Positions 35,893 to 45,983 of a stretch of 64,000 nucleotides of DNA are shown in pieces (the first letter of the stretch is position 1; each line of letters starts with the position of its first letter). The stretch covers positions 1 through 64,000 of the forward strand of contig NZ_JIBU02000003.1 of the NCBI RefSeq assembly GCF_000633595.2, given 5' to 3'. This DNA is from Clostridium drakei (GTDB lineage: Bacteria; Bacillota; Clostridia; Clostridiales; Clostridiaceae). Made by a program: the position numbers and the translations under genes. The notes beneath the pieces are model-generated. The model was given only the letters and a program-made list of their open reading frames with translations. It did not search any database and had not been told where the DNA came from.

Positions 35893-36792
35893 ATGTTGAA
35901 AATTGAAGATATTGCTAATGCAAATAATGGAGATGCCATTGAAGTTTTGGCAATGGTAAATGACAAAAGAACAGGATATAAGAAGGACGGAAGTCCCTAT
36001 ATAATCATGATAATGCAAGATAATACAGGATCGTTATCATTTCCAGTATGGGATCATTATGATAAGTTGAATAATTCAATGCAAGAAGGAAGCATTGTAC
36101 ATGTAAAGGGATTTGCAGGAAGTTTTAATGGGAATATGCAAATAAAAAACCCTGTAATACAAGTACTTCAACAAGATGTAAATTATTCGGATTTTGTGCC
36201 ATTTTATGATGTACCTAAGGAGCTTATTGAATACTTTATTAAAACTATAAATAAATTAGAAGATAAATATAAGAAAATAGCTGTAGCTGCTACTGGAGCC
36301 ATAGGATACAATAATGAAAGATGGAATGCATTTTTGAATTGTGTTGCAGCAGAAAAATTTCATGGTAACAAAAGAGGCGGACTTTTTATACATACTGTAG
36401 GTGTGATGAAAACTATGGAAAGTGTGCTTAATAATTATATAGATAATCCTTTTTATATGAATGCAAGTAATGTAATAAATAAGGATAGACTTATATTAAA
36501 AGCTGTGATACATGATATTATGAAAATAAAGGAATATCAATATAATGGTGTAATAAAAAGAAAGCCTATAAAATTAGATCATATAGTAATGGGTGCAGCG
36601 TATGTATCAGAAATAAATAAGGAAGTAGGCAATGTCCTTTCGGAAGAAGAGTTAGATGATATATGTTATTCTATACTTTCACATCATGGTGAGTTTGGAA
36701 AGTTCGAACCTAAAGGGGTAGAAGACATTTTATTAAATATAGCAGATATAGTAGATAGTCAAATTGTGAATGCTATAGAAAATAAAATATAA
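35893..36792 (+). CDS. YhaM-like OB-fold/HD-domain 3'-5' exonuclease
   Basis: The 299-residue protein has an N-terminal OB fold (about 12-95, GSLSFPVWDHYD and VHVKGFAGSFNGNMQIKNP) that binds single-stranded nucleic acid, and an HD domain (about 140-290) with LFIHTVGVM, LKAVIHDIMK, LDHIVMGAAY and LSHHGEFGK. This is the layout of Bacillus YhaM, a manganese-dependent 3'-5' exoribonuclease. ATG 35893 follows AAAGGTGGTG, 19 bp after the PBP gene, so it may be co-transcribed. A repeat element lies right after the stop. Confidence 0.85.
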   Translation: MLKIEDIANANNGDAIEVLAMVNDKRTGYKKDGSPYIIMIMQDNTGSLSFPVWDHYDKLNNSMQEGSIVHVKGFAGSFNGNMQIKNPVIQVLQQDVNYSDFVPFYDVPKELIEYFIKTINKLEDKYKKIAVAATGAIGYNNERWNAFLNCVAAEKFHGNKRGGLFIHTVGVMKTMESVLNNYIDNPFYMNASNVINKDRLILKAVIHDIMKIKEYQYNGVIKRKPIKLDHIVMGAAYVSEINKEVGNVLSEEELDDICYSILSHHGEFGKFEPKGVEDILLNIADIVDSQIVNAIENKI

Positions 36793-36802
36793 GTACATTG
36801 CG

Positions 36803-37076
36803 ACACAACTTTTTTGAGAGGACAATTGACAGAGTACAGAGGACAATGAAGGTGAGTTTTCCTCCTTACGTCAGAAAACTAATTTATCTGAGATTTTTAA
36901 AAGCTTATTTTGCTAACGCAAAATAAGCTTTAAATTTATATAAATTAACAATGTTTCGCTTTAGTGAAACGAGTCTTCAGAAATTTGATTAAAGATTTTT
37001 AGCAGCGCAGCGGAGAAAAATCATCCTTCACTGTCCTCTGTCAATTGTCAAATGTCCTCTTAAAAAAATATTGTGT
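36803..37076. repeat. MITE-like inverted-repeat element, no coding capacity
   Basis: The ends ACACAA (36803) and TTGTGT (37076) begin imperfect terminal inverted repeats of about 50 bp sharing AGAGGACA, ATTGACAGA and GGACA(A/G)TGAAGG. Inside are at least four hairpins: AGTTTTC/GAAAACT (36855-36880), a perfect 14-bp stem starting AAAGCTTATT (36900-36931), GTTTCGCT with its partner (36953-36970) and ATTTTT/AAAAAT (36995-37021). There is no open frame and no clear target-site duplication. It starts 10 bp after the YhaM-like stop and may provide transcript processing or termination. I infer a non-autonomous mobile repeat; copy number is unknown. Confidence 0.7.
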
Positions 37077-37227
37077 AAAAATTTATCTTAAAGGTAAGTT
37101 TTTTGCGTACAAATAGCGGAGTTCTACATGAATCTTCAATTTCATATTTTCCCGGGAAATTTTGTTGCAAAAAGTAAAATTATCACTGTTTTAATGATAT
37201 AATATAGTCAATAATGGGGTTGTTTAA

Positions 37228-37265
37228 ATACCATAAAAATATATAAAAATTTGCTTTTGTGGTAT
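37228..37265 (+). promoter_or_regulatory. Leader hairpin just before an RBS
   Basis: ATACCATAAAA (37228-37238) pairs with TTTTGTGGTAT (37255-37265), 11 bp with one G-U. The RBS AAAGGGAG begins at the next base, so the stem could influence ribosome access to the downstream gene. Confidence 0.35.
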
Positions 37266-37278
37266 AAAGGGAGAAAAT

Positions 37279-37887
37279 ATGAAGGGGAAAACTCATGCCG
37301 GCCTTGGGATAGTTACTTTTTTATCAGTTTATAATAGTATACCGGAAAAGTTTAACTATATTGGTATGATGGTAGTTATTTTGGCATCAGTTTTGCCGGA
37401 TATAGACCATCCTAAAAGTATAATAAATAAATATATATTACCATTTAGAAATAAAGCAACAAAAGTTACTTTGTACATGTGTTTGGGTATAATAATTTTA
37501 TGGTATGATTATTTATATACAAAGCAACCTGTATTCAAAGCACTAGGAGTTTCTTTTATGGTAATAGCTATGTCATCCCACAGAAATGGATTAACTCATA
37601 GTTTAACAGGTATGATTATATTTTCTTTTATAGCAGGTTATATAGGAAATATGTATAATATTCATTATCTTGTTTACTATTTTATGATAGGTTATGGTAT
37701 GCATCTGCTATGCGACATGGCAACTAATAGAGGGGTACCACTTTTATATCCTTTTAGAAACAAAAAGGTAAAGTTACCCATTACTTATAAAACTAATTCC
37801 AAAATGGGTAATTCCATAGAAGAATTGCTTATGATATTTGGACTTTTATTTATAATATATAAACTTCCACAAATTTTTATGAAGTAA
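37279..37887 (+). CDS. YdjM-like membrane-bound metal-dependent hydrolase
   Basis: This 202-residue protein of the DUF457/YdjM family has about five helices. Conserved metal-ligand motifs are THAGLG at the N terminus, LPDIDHP (about 42-48), SHRNGLTHSL (about 101-110) and GMHLLCDMATNRGVPLLYPF. The family is predicted to act on phospholipid-like substrates, and in Escherichia coli ydjM belongs to the SOS response. No LexA site is apparent here, though uvrC lies next. The ATG follows AAAGGGAGAAAAT. Confidence 0.82.
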   Translation: MKGKTHAGLGIVTFLSVYNSIPEKFNYIGMMVVILASVLPDIDHPKSIINKYILPFRNKATKVTLYMCLGIIILWYDYLYTKQPVFKALGVSFMVIAMSSHRNGLTHSLTGMIIFSFIAGYIGNMYNIHYLVYYFMIGYGMHLLCDMATNRGVPLLYPFRNKKVKLPITYKTNSKMGNSIEELLMIFGLLFIIYKLPQIFMK

Positions 37888-37933
37888 CTGTTGTGAAGAT
37901 TAAGTAATATTTAATTATTTTAGGAGTGATTAT

Positions 37934-39802
37934 GTGTTTGATTTTGAATACCATTTAAAAGTTTTACCGAATAAACCAGGTGTATACTTAATGAAAAATA
38001 GTTTAGGCGAAACAATATATGTTGGTAAAGCAAAAGTTCTAAAAAATAGAGTAAAACAGTATTTTCAAAATTCACGAAACCATTCTGAAAAAGTAAAAGC
38101 AATGGTAAAAAATATTGCTGAATTTGAATATATAGTTACAGATTCTGAAATGGAAGCTTTAATTTTGGAGTGCAACTTAATAAAAAAATATACACCAAGG
38201 TATAATATATTATTAAAGGATGACAAGCATTATCCTTTTATAAAAATTACTACTAATGAAGACTTTCCAAGAATATTTGTAACTAGAATTTTAGCTAAAG
38301 ATGGTGGAAAATATTTTGGACCATATACGGATTCTTCTGCAGTATATGAAACTATAGAACTTTTAAAGAAGATATTTCCTATTAGAACTTGTAGAAAATT
38401 GATAAAAGAGAGTAGTGAAAAAATAAGACCTTGCTTAAATTATCATATTGGATTATGTAAAGCACCTTGTGATGGACATATAACTAAAAATGAATATAAT
38501 AAAATGGTAGGGAATATTATAGAATTGTTATCTGGTAAAGATAAAGTTATAATAAATTCATTAACAAGTGATATGGAAGAAGCTTCAGAAAACTTGGAGT
38601 TCGAAAAGGCAGCAGCATTGAGAGATAAAATTATGGCTGTTAGAAAAATTACAGAAAAACAAAAAATAATAACAGGAAATTTTGAAGATGAAGATTTTAT
38701 TAATGTTTATAGTGATGAAAAGGACAGCTGTATTCAAGTGTTTTTTTTAAGAAATGGTAAAATAACAGGAAGAGAGCATTTTATAATAGAAAATACAGAA
38801 GGCACTAACAATGAAGAGATAATTGCTGATTTTATAAAAGGATTTTATGGAGGAACTGCATATATACCTAAAACGATGTATGTTCCTGAAGTAGAAGATC
38901 AAATATTATTGGAACAGTGGCTAGCAATAAAAAGAGGTTCTAAGGTAAATGTGAAAATACCTCAAAAAGGAAGTAAGAAGGATACTTTAAATTTAGTACA
39001 AAAGAATGCAAAAATGACTTTAGAGAATTTTAAATTGAAATTTATTCAAGATAGAAAGCTGTATGGTGAATCATTAAAAGATTTATCCAGTATATTGAAC
39101 TTAGAGGATATTGCTCATAGAATAGAAGCTTATGATATATCAAACATTCAAGGTGTAGATTCAGTAGGAACTATGGTAGTTTTTGAAGAAGGAAGACCTA
39201 AAAATAGTGACTATAGAAGGTTTAAAATAAATACAGTAAAAGGTGCTAATGATTATGAAAGCATGCGTGAAATTTTAACCAGAAGATTTCAGCATGGGTT
39301 GGATGAAATAGAAAAAATACAAAAAACAAAATTGCAACTAAGTGCAGGAAAGTTTTGTATATTCCCTGATTTAATCCTTATGGATGGAGGAAAAGGTCAA
39401 ATCAATATAGCACTTGAAGTATTAAAAAAATTTGACATAAGTATACCTGTGTGTGGAATGGTCAAAGATTATAAACATAATACAAGAGGAATCATATACA
39501 ATAATGAAGAAATTTTGATAGATTCGCATTCTAATGTTATGAAACTTGTTACTAGAATACAAGATGAAGTTCATAGGTTTGCAATAACATATCATAGGAG
39601 CTTAAGAAATAAAAGGATTTTGCATTCTATATTAGAGGACATACCAAATGTGGGGGAAAAAAGAAGAAAGGAACTTTTAAAAAGTTTCGGGAGCATAGAA
39701 AATATAAAAGTTGCAAAATATGAAGACCTTATAAAAGTGTCTTCTATTGATAGAAAAGCAGCAGAAAGTATAATAGAATACTTCAGAGGCAATGACAGGT
39801 AA
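37934..39802 (+). CDS. uvrC: Excinuclease ABC subunit C
   Basis: UvrC makes both incisions in nucleotide excision repair. The 622-residue protein has the N-terminal GIY-YIG nuclease (PGVYLMKNSLGETIYVGKAK), a cysteine cluster CRKLI...CLNYHIGLCKAPC, a UVR motif near 200-235 that contacts UvrB, the RNase H-like second nuclease (EAYDISNIQG, DLILMDGGKGQ) and C-terminal helix-hairpin-helix repeats. The start is GTG behind AGGAGTGATTAT; a nearby ATG at 37932 is out of frame. It is some 5 kb from uvrBA, so regulation is separate. Confidence 0.96.
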   Translation: MFDFEYHLKVLPNKPGVYLMKNSLGETIYVGKAKVLKNRVKQYFQNSRNHSEKVKAMVKNIAEFEYIVTDSEMEALILECNLIKKYTPRYNILLKDDKHYPFIKITTNEDFPRIFVTRILAKDGGKYFGPYTDSSAVYETIELLKKIFPIRTCRKLIKESSEKIRPCLNYHIGLCKAPCDGHITKNEYNKMVGNIIELLSGKDKVIINSLTSDMEEASENLEFEKAAALRDKIMAVRKITEKQKIITGNFEDEDFINVYSDEKDSCIQVFFLRNGKITGREHFIIENTEGTNNEEIIADFIKGFYGGTAYIPKTMYVPEVEDQILLEQWLAIKRGSKVNVKIPQKGSKKDTLNLVQKNAKMTLENFKLKFIQDRKLYGESLKDLSSILNLEDIAHRIEAYDISNIQGVDSVGTMVVFEEGRPKNSDYRRFKINTVKGANDYESMREILTRRFQHGLDEIEKIQKTKLQLSAGKFCIFPDLILMDGGKGQINIALEVLKKFDISIPVCGMVKDYKHNTRGIIYNNEEILIDSHSNVMKLVTRIQDEVHRFAITYHRSLRNKRILHSILEDIPNVGEKRRKELLKSFGSIENIKVAKYEDLIKVSSIDRKAAESIIEYFRGNDR

Positions 39803-39909
39803 GAGAGTTAAATAAAATTATAAGCTTGATCAGATAAATCTTGATTAAGCATAATACATACATTATACTAAATATGATACATAATTTTAATTTTCAAGGA
39901 GAATATGTA

Positions 39910-40824
39910 ATGAATAAATTTAAAAACTTTAGTACAAATTTAGCTAAAATAGTAGATCTAAGAGATATAGAAATAGATGAACCTATGAAAAATCATACAT
40001 CGTTTAAAGTTGGAGGGCCAGTAGATATACTTGTTACTCCTGAAAATTTCAAACAGGTTGTAGGTGTTATAGGCTTTTGTAAGGAAGAAGAAATACCATA
40101 TTATATAATAGGTAATGGGTCAAATTTATTAGTAAAAGATGGCGGAATAAGAGGTGTGGTTATTAAGCTTTGTAGGTTAGATGCAGTAAGAGTAGAAGGA
40201 GACAAGATAATTGCTGAAAGTGGTGTAACTTTAAAAGAAATATCAGATATTGCAATGGAAAATTGTTTAACAGGATTTGAGTTTGCATGTGGCATCCCAG
40301 GAAGTATTGGTGGAGCAGTTGCCATGAATGCTGGTGCATATAATGGTGAAATTGTAAATGTAATAGAAAGTGCTAAAATTATAGATCAAGATGGAAACAT
40401 AAAAGATTTATATAAAAAAGATTTAGAACTTGGATATAGAATGAGTTCTATATTAAAGTATGGATATACAGTACTTGAAGTAACTCTTAAGCTAGATAAA
40501 GGTGATTGCAGTAAAATAAAAGATAGAATAGGCGATCTAAATAGAAGAAGAAGTGAAAAGCAGCCATTAGAATATGCTTCAGCAGGGAGCACATTTAAGA
40601 GACCAGAAGGTTATTTTGCTGCAAAACTTATAGAGGATAGTGGATTAAAAGGCATAAGTGTTGGTGATGCAGAAGTTTCTAAAAAGCATTCTGGATTTAT
40701 AATAAATAGAGGAAATGCTACAGCAAAGGACATTTTAGATTTGATATCTATTGTGCAACAAAAAGTTAAAGAAAAATTTGATGTAGAACTTTTAACTGAA
40801 GTTAGAATATTAGGAGAAGAATAG
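39910..40824 (+). CDS. murB: UDP-N-acetylenolpyruvoylglucosamine reductase
   Basis: MurB is the FAD/NADPH enzyme that completes UDP-MurNAc. The 304-residue product has the FAD-binding segments [24 protein letters not shown] and [20 protein letters not shown], the proton-donor serine in [14 protein letters not shown], and the C-terminal glutamate in LTEVRILG. The pattern fits the type II (Gram-positive) enzyme. I chose ATG 39910 because CAAGGAG lies at good spacing and the family N terminus starts here; an upstream in-frame ATG at 39841 has no RBS. It sits at the head of the rapZ-yvcK-whiA region. Confidence 0.95.
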   Translation: MNKFKNFSTNLAKIVDLRDIEIDEPMKNHTSFKVGGPVDILVTPENFKQVVGVIGFCKEEEIPYYIIGNGSNLLVKDGGIRGVVIKLCRLDAVRVEGDKIIAESGVTLKEISDIAMENCLTGFEFACGIPGSIGGAVAMNAGAYNGEIVNVIESAKIIDQDGNIKDLYKKDLELGYRMSSILKYGYTVLEVTLKLDKGDCSKIKDRIGDLNRRRSEKQPLEYASAGSTFKRPEGYFAAKLIEDSGLKGISVGDAEVSKKHSGFIINRGNATAKDILDLISIVQQKVKEKFDVELLTEVRILGEE

Positions 40825-40859
40825 TAAAAGTTTATTTACTTTTAAAAATGTTAGTATGG

Positions 40860-40905
40860 AAAATGGAGAATTTAACAGTAAAATCTATGTTAAATTCTCC
40901 ATTTT
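40860..40905 (+). terminator. Stem-loop after murB
   Basis: A perfect 18-bp stem, AAAATGGAGAATTTAACA against its complement, with a 10-nt loop, continues into ATATTCTATTCC. It is very stable, although the T tract is interrupted. Confidence 0.75.
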
Positions 40906-41015
40906 ATATTCTATTCCTTCTTTAAAATTGTTGTGTTATAATTATAAAGAAAAAATTCACTTATGTAATGGTTAAATTTAACTCATATAATTTACTACTT
41001 ATTGGAGGTTTAGCT

Positions 41016-41900
41016 ATGAGGTTTGTTATAGTAACAGGACTGTCAGGTGCAGGTAAAACTCAAGCTATAAGGAATTTAGAAGACTTAGGATATTTTTGTG
41101 TAGATAATCTTCCACCTACATTAATACCTAAATTTGCAGAAGCTTGTTACCAGACTGATGGTAAAATAGATAAAATAGCTTTAGTTATAGATATAAGAGG
41201 CGGAAAGTTTTTTGATGATTTATTTCAAAGTCTGAAATGCCTAAAAGAGCAAGGATATAAATATGAAATTTTATTTTTAGATGCTTCCGATGAAGTACTT
41301 ATAAAAAGGTTTAAAGAATCAAGAAGAAAACATCCATTAGCTCCTGATGGAAGAATATTAAATGGAATACTAATGGAAAGAAATAGATTAAGGGAAGTAA
41401 AGGATAGAGCTGATAATATTATAGATACTTCAAATCTTGCTACAAGGGAACTTAGAGAAAAAATTACAGAAATATATGCAGAAGAAGGTCAATTAGAAAC
41501 TCAGCTTATGATAACGGTACTTTCATTTGGTTTTAAATATGGTATACCTGTAGATTCTGATTTGGTGTTTGATGTAAGATTTCTACCAAACCCATATTAT
41601 ATACCAGAGTTAAAAAAATATTCTGGTAATGATAAGCCAGTTAGTGATTATGTTATGAATTTTAAGGAAACTCGAAATTTTATAGATAAATTAGAGGATA
41701 TGCTTGAATTCTTAATTCCAAATTATTTAAAAGAAGGCAAAAGACAACTAATAGTATCTATTGGATGTACAGGTGGACGACACAGATCTGTGACTATTGC
41801 TAATTCTATTTACGAAAAATTAAAAAAGGATGGACACAAAGTTAACATAGATCATAGAGATATAGAAGAAGATGTTAACAAAGGTGGTAAGAAACTATGA
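41016..41900 (+). CDS. rapZ: RapZ/YvcJ nucleotide-binding protein
   Basis: The 294-residue protein has a P-loop, GLSGAGKT (8-15), an N-terminal kinase-like domain, and a C-terminal domain with the conserved [12 protein letters not shown]. In Escherichia coli, RapZ binds a metabolite and steers small-RNA decay to control glucosamine-6-phosphate synthesis; in Firmicutes the orthologue YvcJ is an NTPase linked to competence. I chose ATG 41016 with TTGGAGGT upstream; the in-frame ATG at 40968 has no RBS. It overlaps yvcK by 4 bp (ATGA), indicating coupling. Confidence 0.94.
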   Translation: MRFVIVTGLSGAGKTQAIRNLEDLGYFCVDNLPPTLIPKFAEACYQTDGKIDKIALVIDIRGGKFFDDLFQSLKCLKEQGYKYEILFLDASDEVLIKRFKESRRKHPLAPDGRILNGILMERNRLREVKDRADNIIDTSNLATRELREKITEIYAEEGQLETQLMITVLSFGFKYGIPVDSDLVFDVRFLPNPYYIPELKKYSGNDKPVSDYVMNFKETRNFIDKLEDMLEFLIPNYLKEGKRQLIVSIGCTGGRHRSVTIANSIYEKLKKDGHKVNIDHRDIEEDVNKGGKKL

Positions 41901-43231
41901 AAATAGTAGATTGGCTTAGGCCAGGCATAAAGGTTAAAAGATGGGTTATGCTTGGTAGTATGGGAATATTATTCATTGTATTCGGTGTACTGGAATTTGT
42001 AAATAGAAGGCTTTACAGTATGTATTATATATCATTTTATTTATTCTTAATTGCATCAGGTGTGTTTGTTTTATATGTATCTATAATGCAAGGTATGCGT
42101 TCAATAATTGCATTGATAAATAAAGGGTATTTGAATGTATCCATAGATTCTAGAAAACTTGAAAATCTTATATATGAAAAAAGACTGTTAGTAAAAGGAC
42201 CTAAAATTGTAGTTATAGGTGGAGGAACAGGGTTATCTACTATGCTTAGAGGTTTAAAATATTATACTTCTAACATAACAGCTATAGTTACAGTAGCAGA
42301 TGATGGAGGAGGATCTGGAGATTTAAGAGAAGACCTTGGAATGCTTCCTCCAGGTGATATAAGAAACTGTATTCTTGCATTGGCAGATACTGAGCCATTA
42401 ATGGAAGATTTACTTCAGTATAGATTCAAAGATGGAAGATTAAAAAATCAGAGCTTTGGTAACTTATTTTTAGCGGCTATGGATGGAATATCCAATAATT
42501 TTGAAGAAGCTGTTCATAAAATGAGCTCTGTTCTTGCTGTAACTGGGAAAGTTATGCCAGTTACTTTAGATAACGTAATATTAAAAGCAAAATTAAAAAA
42601 TGGAACCATTGTAGCAGGTGAATCTAATATTCCAAATGAAGCTATAAAACAAAATACGTCTATTGATAAAATATTTATAGAACCTAAAAATGCAAAACCA
42701 CTTAAAGAAGCTATAGATGCTATAATGGAGGCAGATGCGATAATACTTGGACCAGGAAGTCTTTATACCAGTGTTATACCTAATCTTCTAGTTAAGGATA
42801 TAGCTGAAGCTGTTAAAAAAACTAATGCCATAAAGTTGTATGTATCAAATATAATGACGCAGCGAGGAGAAACAGATGGTTTTGGTGTTGAAGATCATAT
42901 AAAGGCTATATTTAAACATGCAGGTGGAGAAATAATAGATTATGTTGTTATAAATATAGGCAGGATAGATGATGAATTGGAAGATAGATATAAAGAAGAA
43001 ACTTCACATCTAGTTAAAATAGATAGCATTGAGGAATTGAAAAAACTTAATGTAAATGTTATAGAGGGGGATTTTATAAAAATTAAAAACGGACTTATAA
43101 GACACAACTCTGAAAAACTTGCTTCAATATTGATAGAAACTATTATGGAGAAAAAACTTCTATTTGATAGAAGAAAGATTATTGAGTATTTCTATTTATC
43201 AGAAAGATTAAAGCAAAATAAGAATAAATAG
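41897..43231 (+). CDS. YvcK/CofD-like gluconeogenesis factor
   Basis: YvcK proteins bind UDP-sugars and support growth on gluconeogenic carbon and correct PBP1 localisation. The 444-residue product has two N-terminal membrane helices (about 17-70), an extension found in clostridial members, then a CofD-like Rossmann domain with [38 protein letters not shown] and [16 protein letters not shown]. It is coupled to rapZ and followed by whiA 10 bp later. This rapZ-yvcK-whiA trio is conserved across Firmicutes and Actinobacteria. Confidence 0.93.
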   Translation: MKIVDWLRPGIKVKRWVMLGSMGILFIVFGVLEFVNRRLYSMYYISFYLFLIASGVFVLYVSIMQGMRSIIALINKGYLNVSIDSRKLENLIYEKRLLVKGPKIVVIGGGTGLSTMLRGLKYYTSNITAIVTVADDGGGSGDLREDLGMLPPGDIRNCILALADTEPLMEDLLQYRFKDGRLKNQSFGNLFLAAMDGISNNFEEAVHKMSSVLAVTGKVMPVTLDNVILKAKLKNGTIVAGESNIPNEAIKQNTSIDKIFIEPKNAKPLKEAIDAIMEADAIILGPGSLYTSVIPNLLVKDIAEAVKKTNAIKLYVSNIMTQRGETDGFGVEDHIKAIFKHAGGEIIDYVVINIGRIDDELEDRYKEETSHLVKIDSIEELKKLNVNVIEGDFIKIKNGLIRHNSEKLASILIETIMEKKLLFDRRKIIEYFYLSERLKQNKNK

Positions 43232-43241
43232 GAGAATAAAA

Positions 43242-44195
43242 ATGTCATTTTCATTGAAAGTAAAAAATGAAGTTTGCAGATATGTAGAAATGGATAAATC
43301 ACAAGCAATAGCTGAACTATCTGCAATAATGAAAGTTAGTGGTACGCTATTACTTGGTGGAAATAAACAATTTAGTTTCAAAGTTACTACAGAAAATCCC
43401 GCTATTGCAAGGTTTGTATTTAAGTTATTAAAGGATCATTTTAGTATTCATACAAAAATAATGGTGAAGAAAAGTAATTCATTGAAAAAAAACAATGTAT
43501 ATATGATTTTAATTACAGAAGAAATGGGGGTAAAAAACCTTCTAAAAGAAGTAGGATTACTAAAAGAAAAGGAAAATATATTTGCATTAGATTATAGTAT
43601 ACCTGAAGATATATTAGATGATGAAAATTGTAAAAGAGCTTATATAAGAGGAGCTTTTCTAGGAGGAGGAAGTGTAAGCAATCCTGAAAAAACTTATCAC
43701 TTGGAATTTGTTACTCATGATAATGAATATGCTGATGATTTAAGTTCACTTATAAATCAATATGGCTTAAATTCAAAAGTAATACAAAGAAAAAGCAGTT
43801 TTATAGTTTACATCAAAGAAGGTGAACAAATAGTAGATTTGTTAAATATAATAAGTGCTCATTCATCTCTTTTGGAGTTAGAGAATGTAAGAATAATGAA
43901 GGAAATGAGGAATAATGTAAATAGGTTAGTAAATTGTGAAACCGCTAATTTAAGCAAAACAGTTAATGCGGCTGTAAGGCAAGTTGAAAGTATAAGAATT
44001 ATTCAAAAAGAGATTGGTCTTACTAGGCTTCCTAAAAACTTACAGGAAATTGCAGAACTTAGATTAAATTACCCTGATGAATCGCTAAAAGAATTAGGAG
44101 AAATGTTAAATCCACCAGTAGGAAAATCAGGAGTTAACCATAGACTTAGAAGAATAGAAAAAATAGCAGAGGAAGTTAGAAGAGAAGGAAGGTAG
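43242..44195 (+). CDS. whiA: WhiA DNA-binding regulator
   Basis: The 317-residue protein has an N-terminal LAGLIDADG-like domain that has lost nuclease activity (RAYIRGAFLGGGSVSNPEKTYHLEF) and a C-terminal helix-turn-helix (LPKNLQEIAELRLNYPDESLKELGEMLNPPVGKSGVNHR region). In Streptomyces WhiA controls sporulation septation; in Bacillus it affects division and chromosome segregation. The RBS is AGGAG. It is third in the rapZ operon and followed 9 bp later by the CBS-domain regulator. Confidence 0.95.
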   Translation: MSFSLKVKNEVCRYVEMDKSQAIAELSAIMKVSGTLLLGGNKQFSFKVTTENPAIARFVFKLLKDHFSIHTKIMVKKSNSLKKNNVYMILITEEMGVKNLLKEVGLLKEKENIFALDYSIPEDILDDENCKRAYIRGAFLGGGSVSNPEKTYHLEFVTHDNEYADDLSSLINQYGLNSKVIQRKSSFIVYIKEGEQIVDLLNIISAHSSLLELENVRIMKEMRNNVNRLVNCETANLSKTVNAAVRQVESIRIIQKEIGLTRLPKNLQEIAELRLNYPDESLKELGEMLNPPVGKSGVNHRLRRIEKIAEEVRREGR

Positions 44196-44204
44196 GATGG
44201 GACC

Positions 44205-45506
44205 GTGTCAAAGCATGAAGATATAATAAAGTATATACTTTCACTTGAAGTTGGAACAAAAATTTCTGTTAGAAGTATAGCCAATGATTTAGGTGTTAGC
44301 GATGGGACTGCATATAGAGCAATAAAAGATTCAGATGCTCTAGGTATAGTTACCACTATACCTAGAGTTGGAACTGTAAGGATAGAAAAAGTAGAGAAAA
44401 AGAATATTGAAATGTTAACGTATGGTGAAGTAATAAATATCGTTGATGGAACTCTATTGGGAGGAAAAAACGGTGTATATAAGACTCTTCATAGATTTGT
44501 TATAGGTGCTATGACTATTGACGCTATGGAAAAATATTTAATAGCAGATTGCCTTCTTATAGTTGGAAATAGGGAAGAAGCTCAAAAATTAGCTTTAATG
44601 AATCAATGTGGAGTTCTTATAACAGGAGGATTTACATGTAGTGATGAAATTAAAAAGTTAGCTAATGAAAGATGTCTTCCTATAATATCTACTACTTATG
44701 ATACATTTACTGTTGCCAGTATGATTAACAAGGCTATATCTGAAAATCTTATAAAGAAGGATATAGTTTTAGTTGAAGACATTATGGAAACTAGTCCATA
44801 CTTCCTTAAGTGCAGTAATACTGTGGGCGAATGGAAAAAGATTATGCTGGAAACTAAACATCAAAGGTATCCCGTGGTGGATGAAGAAGGAAAGCTTATA
44901 GGCATAGTTACGCTTAAGGAGTTATCTAATAATGATGATTCTGATCTTGTAGGTAGAATAATGCATAAGGAACCTATAACAGTCACTCCAAAGACTACAG
45001 TAGCATATGCGGCACACATAATGGCTTGGGAAGGCATAGAAATGTTTCCAGTAGTTAAAGGAAAAACTTTGATTGGTGTAATAACAAGAAGAGATGTTAT
45101 TAAAGCTCTTCAATTTATGGATAGACAGCCACAGGCGGCAGAAACATTGGAGGATTTAGTACTTAAGAATTTTGAGTTTAAATTTGACAATGATAAAGCA
45201 TATTTTTCAGGTAAAATAACTCCTGAAATGTTGGACCCTATAGGAACTGCTTCTTGGAGTTCATTAAATATGCTAGTGTCTACTATGGGTATTATGACAT
45301 TGAGGCAAAAAAATAACATTAATGTTTTAGTCGATAGTATAAATACTTATTTTATGAAACCTGTTCAAATGGATAGCAAAATACATATATATACGAGTAT
45401 AATAGATACAGGAAGAAATTTTTGTAAAGTACAAATAGATATGTTTGATAACAAAAGAGAGCTTATAGCTAAGACATTTTTATCTGCAAAGATATTAAGA
45501 AGATAA
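44205..45506 (+). CDS. HTH-DRTGG-CBS-hotdog regulatory protein (YtoI-like)
   Basis: The 433-residue soluble protein combines an N-terminal winged helix (about 5-65, ISVRSIANDLGVSDGTAYRAIK), a DRTGG domain (about 70-185), two CBS motifs (about 195-310), and a C-terminal hotdog/thioesterase-like fold (about 325-430). This is the layout of Bacillus YtoI. CBS pairs commonly bind adenine nucleotides, so it may be a ligand-responsive regulator. The start is GTG after GGTAGGATGGG. It lies 9 bp after whiA, probably in the same operon. No target is known to me. Confidence 0.85.
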   Translation: MSKHEDIIKYILSLEVGTKISVRSIANDLGVSDGTAYRAIKDSDALGIVTTIPRVGTVRIEKVEKKNIEMLTYGEVINIVDGTLLGGKNGVYKTLHRFVIGAMTIDAMEKYLIADCLLIVGNREEAQKLALMNQCGVLITGGFTCSDEIKKLANERCLPIISTTYDTFTVASMINKAISENLIKKDIVLVEDIMETSPYFLKCSNTVGEWKKIMLETKHQRYPVVDEEGKLIGIVTLKELSNNDDSDLVGRIMHKEPITVTPKTTVAYAAHIMAWEGIEMFPVVKGKTLIGVITRRDVIKALQFMDRQPQAAETLEDLVLKNFEFKFDNDKAYFSGKITPEMLDPIGTASWSSLNMLVSTMGIMTLRQKNNINVLVDSINTYFMKPVQMDSKIHIYTSIIDTGRNFCKVQIDMFDNKRELIAKTFLSAKILRR

Positions 45507-45546
45507 ATAAAAAATAACCATTAAATAAACCAGGGGGAATGTATTA

Positions 45547-45837
45547 ATGTTTACGCACATAGTATTTTTTAAATTAAAGGACAAAAGTCTAGAGAATGTA
45601 GAAAAGGCTGCAAATATTTTAAGAGCCATGGAAGGACAAATACCTCAGTTAAAAGAATTAACTGTTGGAAAAGATGTGGTACATTCAGGTAGATCATTTG
45701 ATGTTGGAATTATTACAAAGTTTAATTCTCATGAGGAAATGGATGAATATCAAGTGTGTCCGTTCCATGTAAATCAAGTGTTGGCAAAATTAAAGCCAAT
45801 GTTAGAATCATCAGCAGCTATAGATTTTGAAGAATAA
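45547..45837 (+). CDS. Dabb-domain (stress-responsive A/B barrel) protein
   Basis: This 96-residue protein shows the Dabb pattern: HIVFFKLKD at the start, VGKDVVHSGRSFDVGIITKF in the middle and HVNQVLAKLKPMLESSAAIDFE at the end. Such proteins form dimeric ferredoxin-like barrels; most bacterial members have no known activity. It follows the CBS regulator by 40 bp with RBS AGGGGGAA and ends the operon before a terminator. Confidence 0.85.
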   Translation: MFTHIVFFKLKDKSLENVEKAANILRAMEGQIPQLKELTVGKDVVHSGRSFDVGIITKFNSHEEMDEYQVCPFHVNQVLAKLKPMLESSAAIDFEE

Positions 45838-45874
45838 AGAATTAAGTACATTAATAAAAAATAGACCTATTATG

Positions 45875-45912
45875 ATAGTGACTGCCACAGTATGGGGCAG
45901 CTACTATTTTTT
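45875..45912 (+). terminator. Terminator before dnaE
   Basis: ATAGTGACTGCC pairs with GGCAGCTACTAT (one mismatch, one G-U), loop ACAGTATGG, then TTTTTTG. Strong T run. Confidence 0.8.
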
Positions 45913-45983
45913 GTACATAATGATATAATTTAGTTGTTAGTTGACGATAATTAAGATGATGAAAAGAAAGAAGGTGAGGGTAG

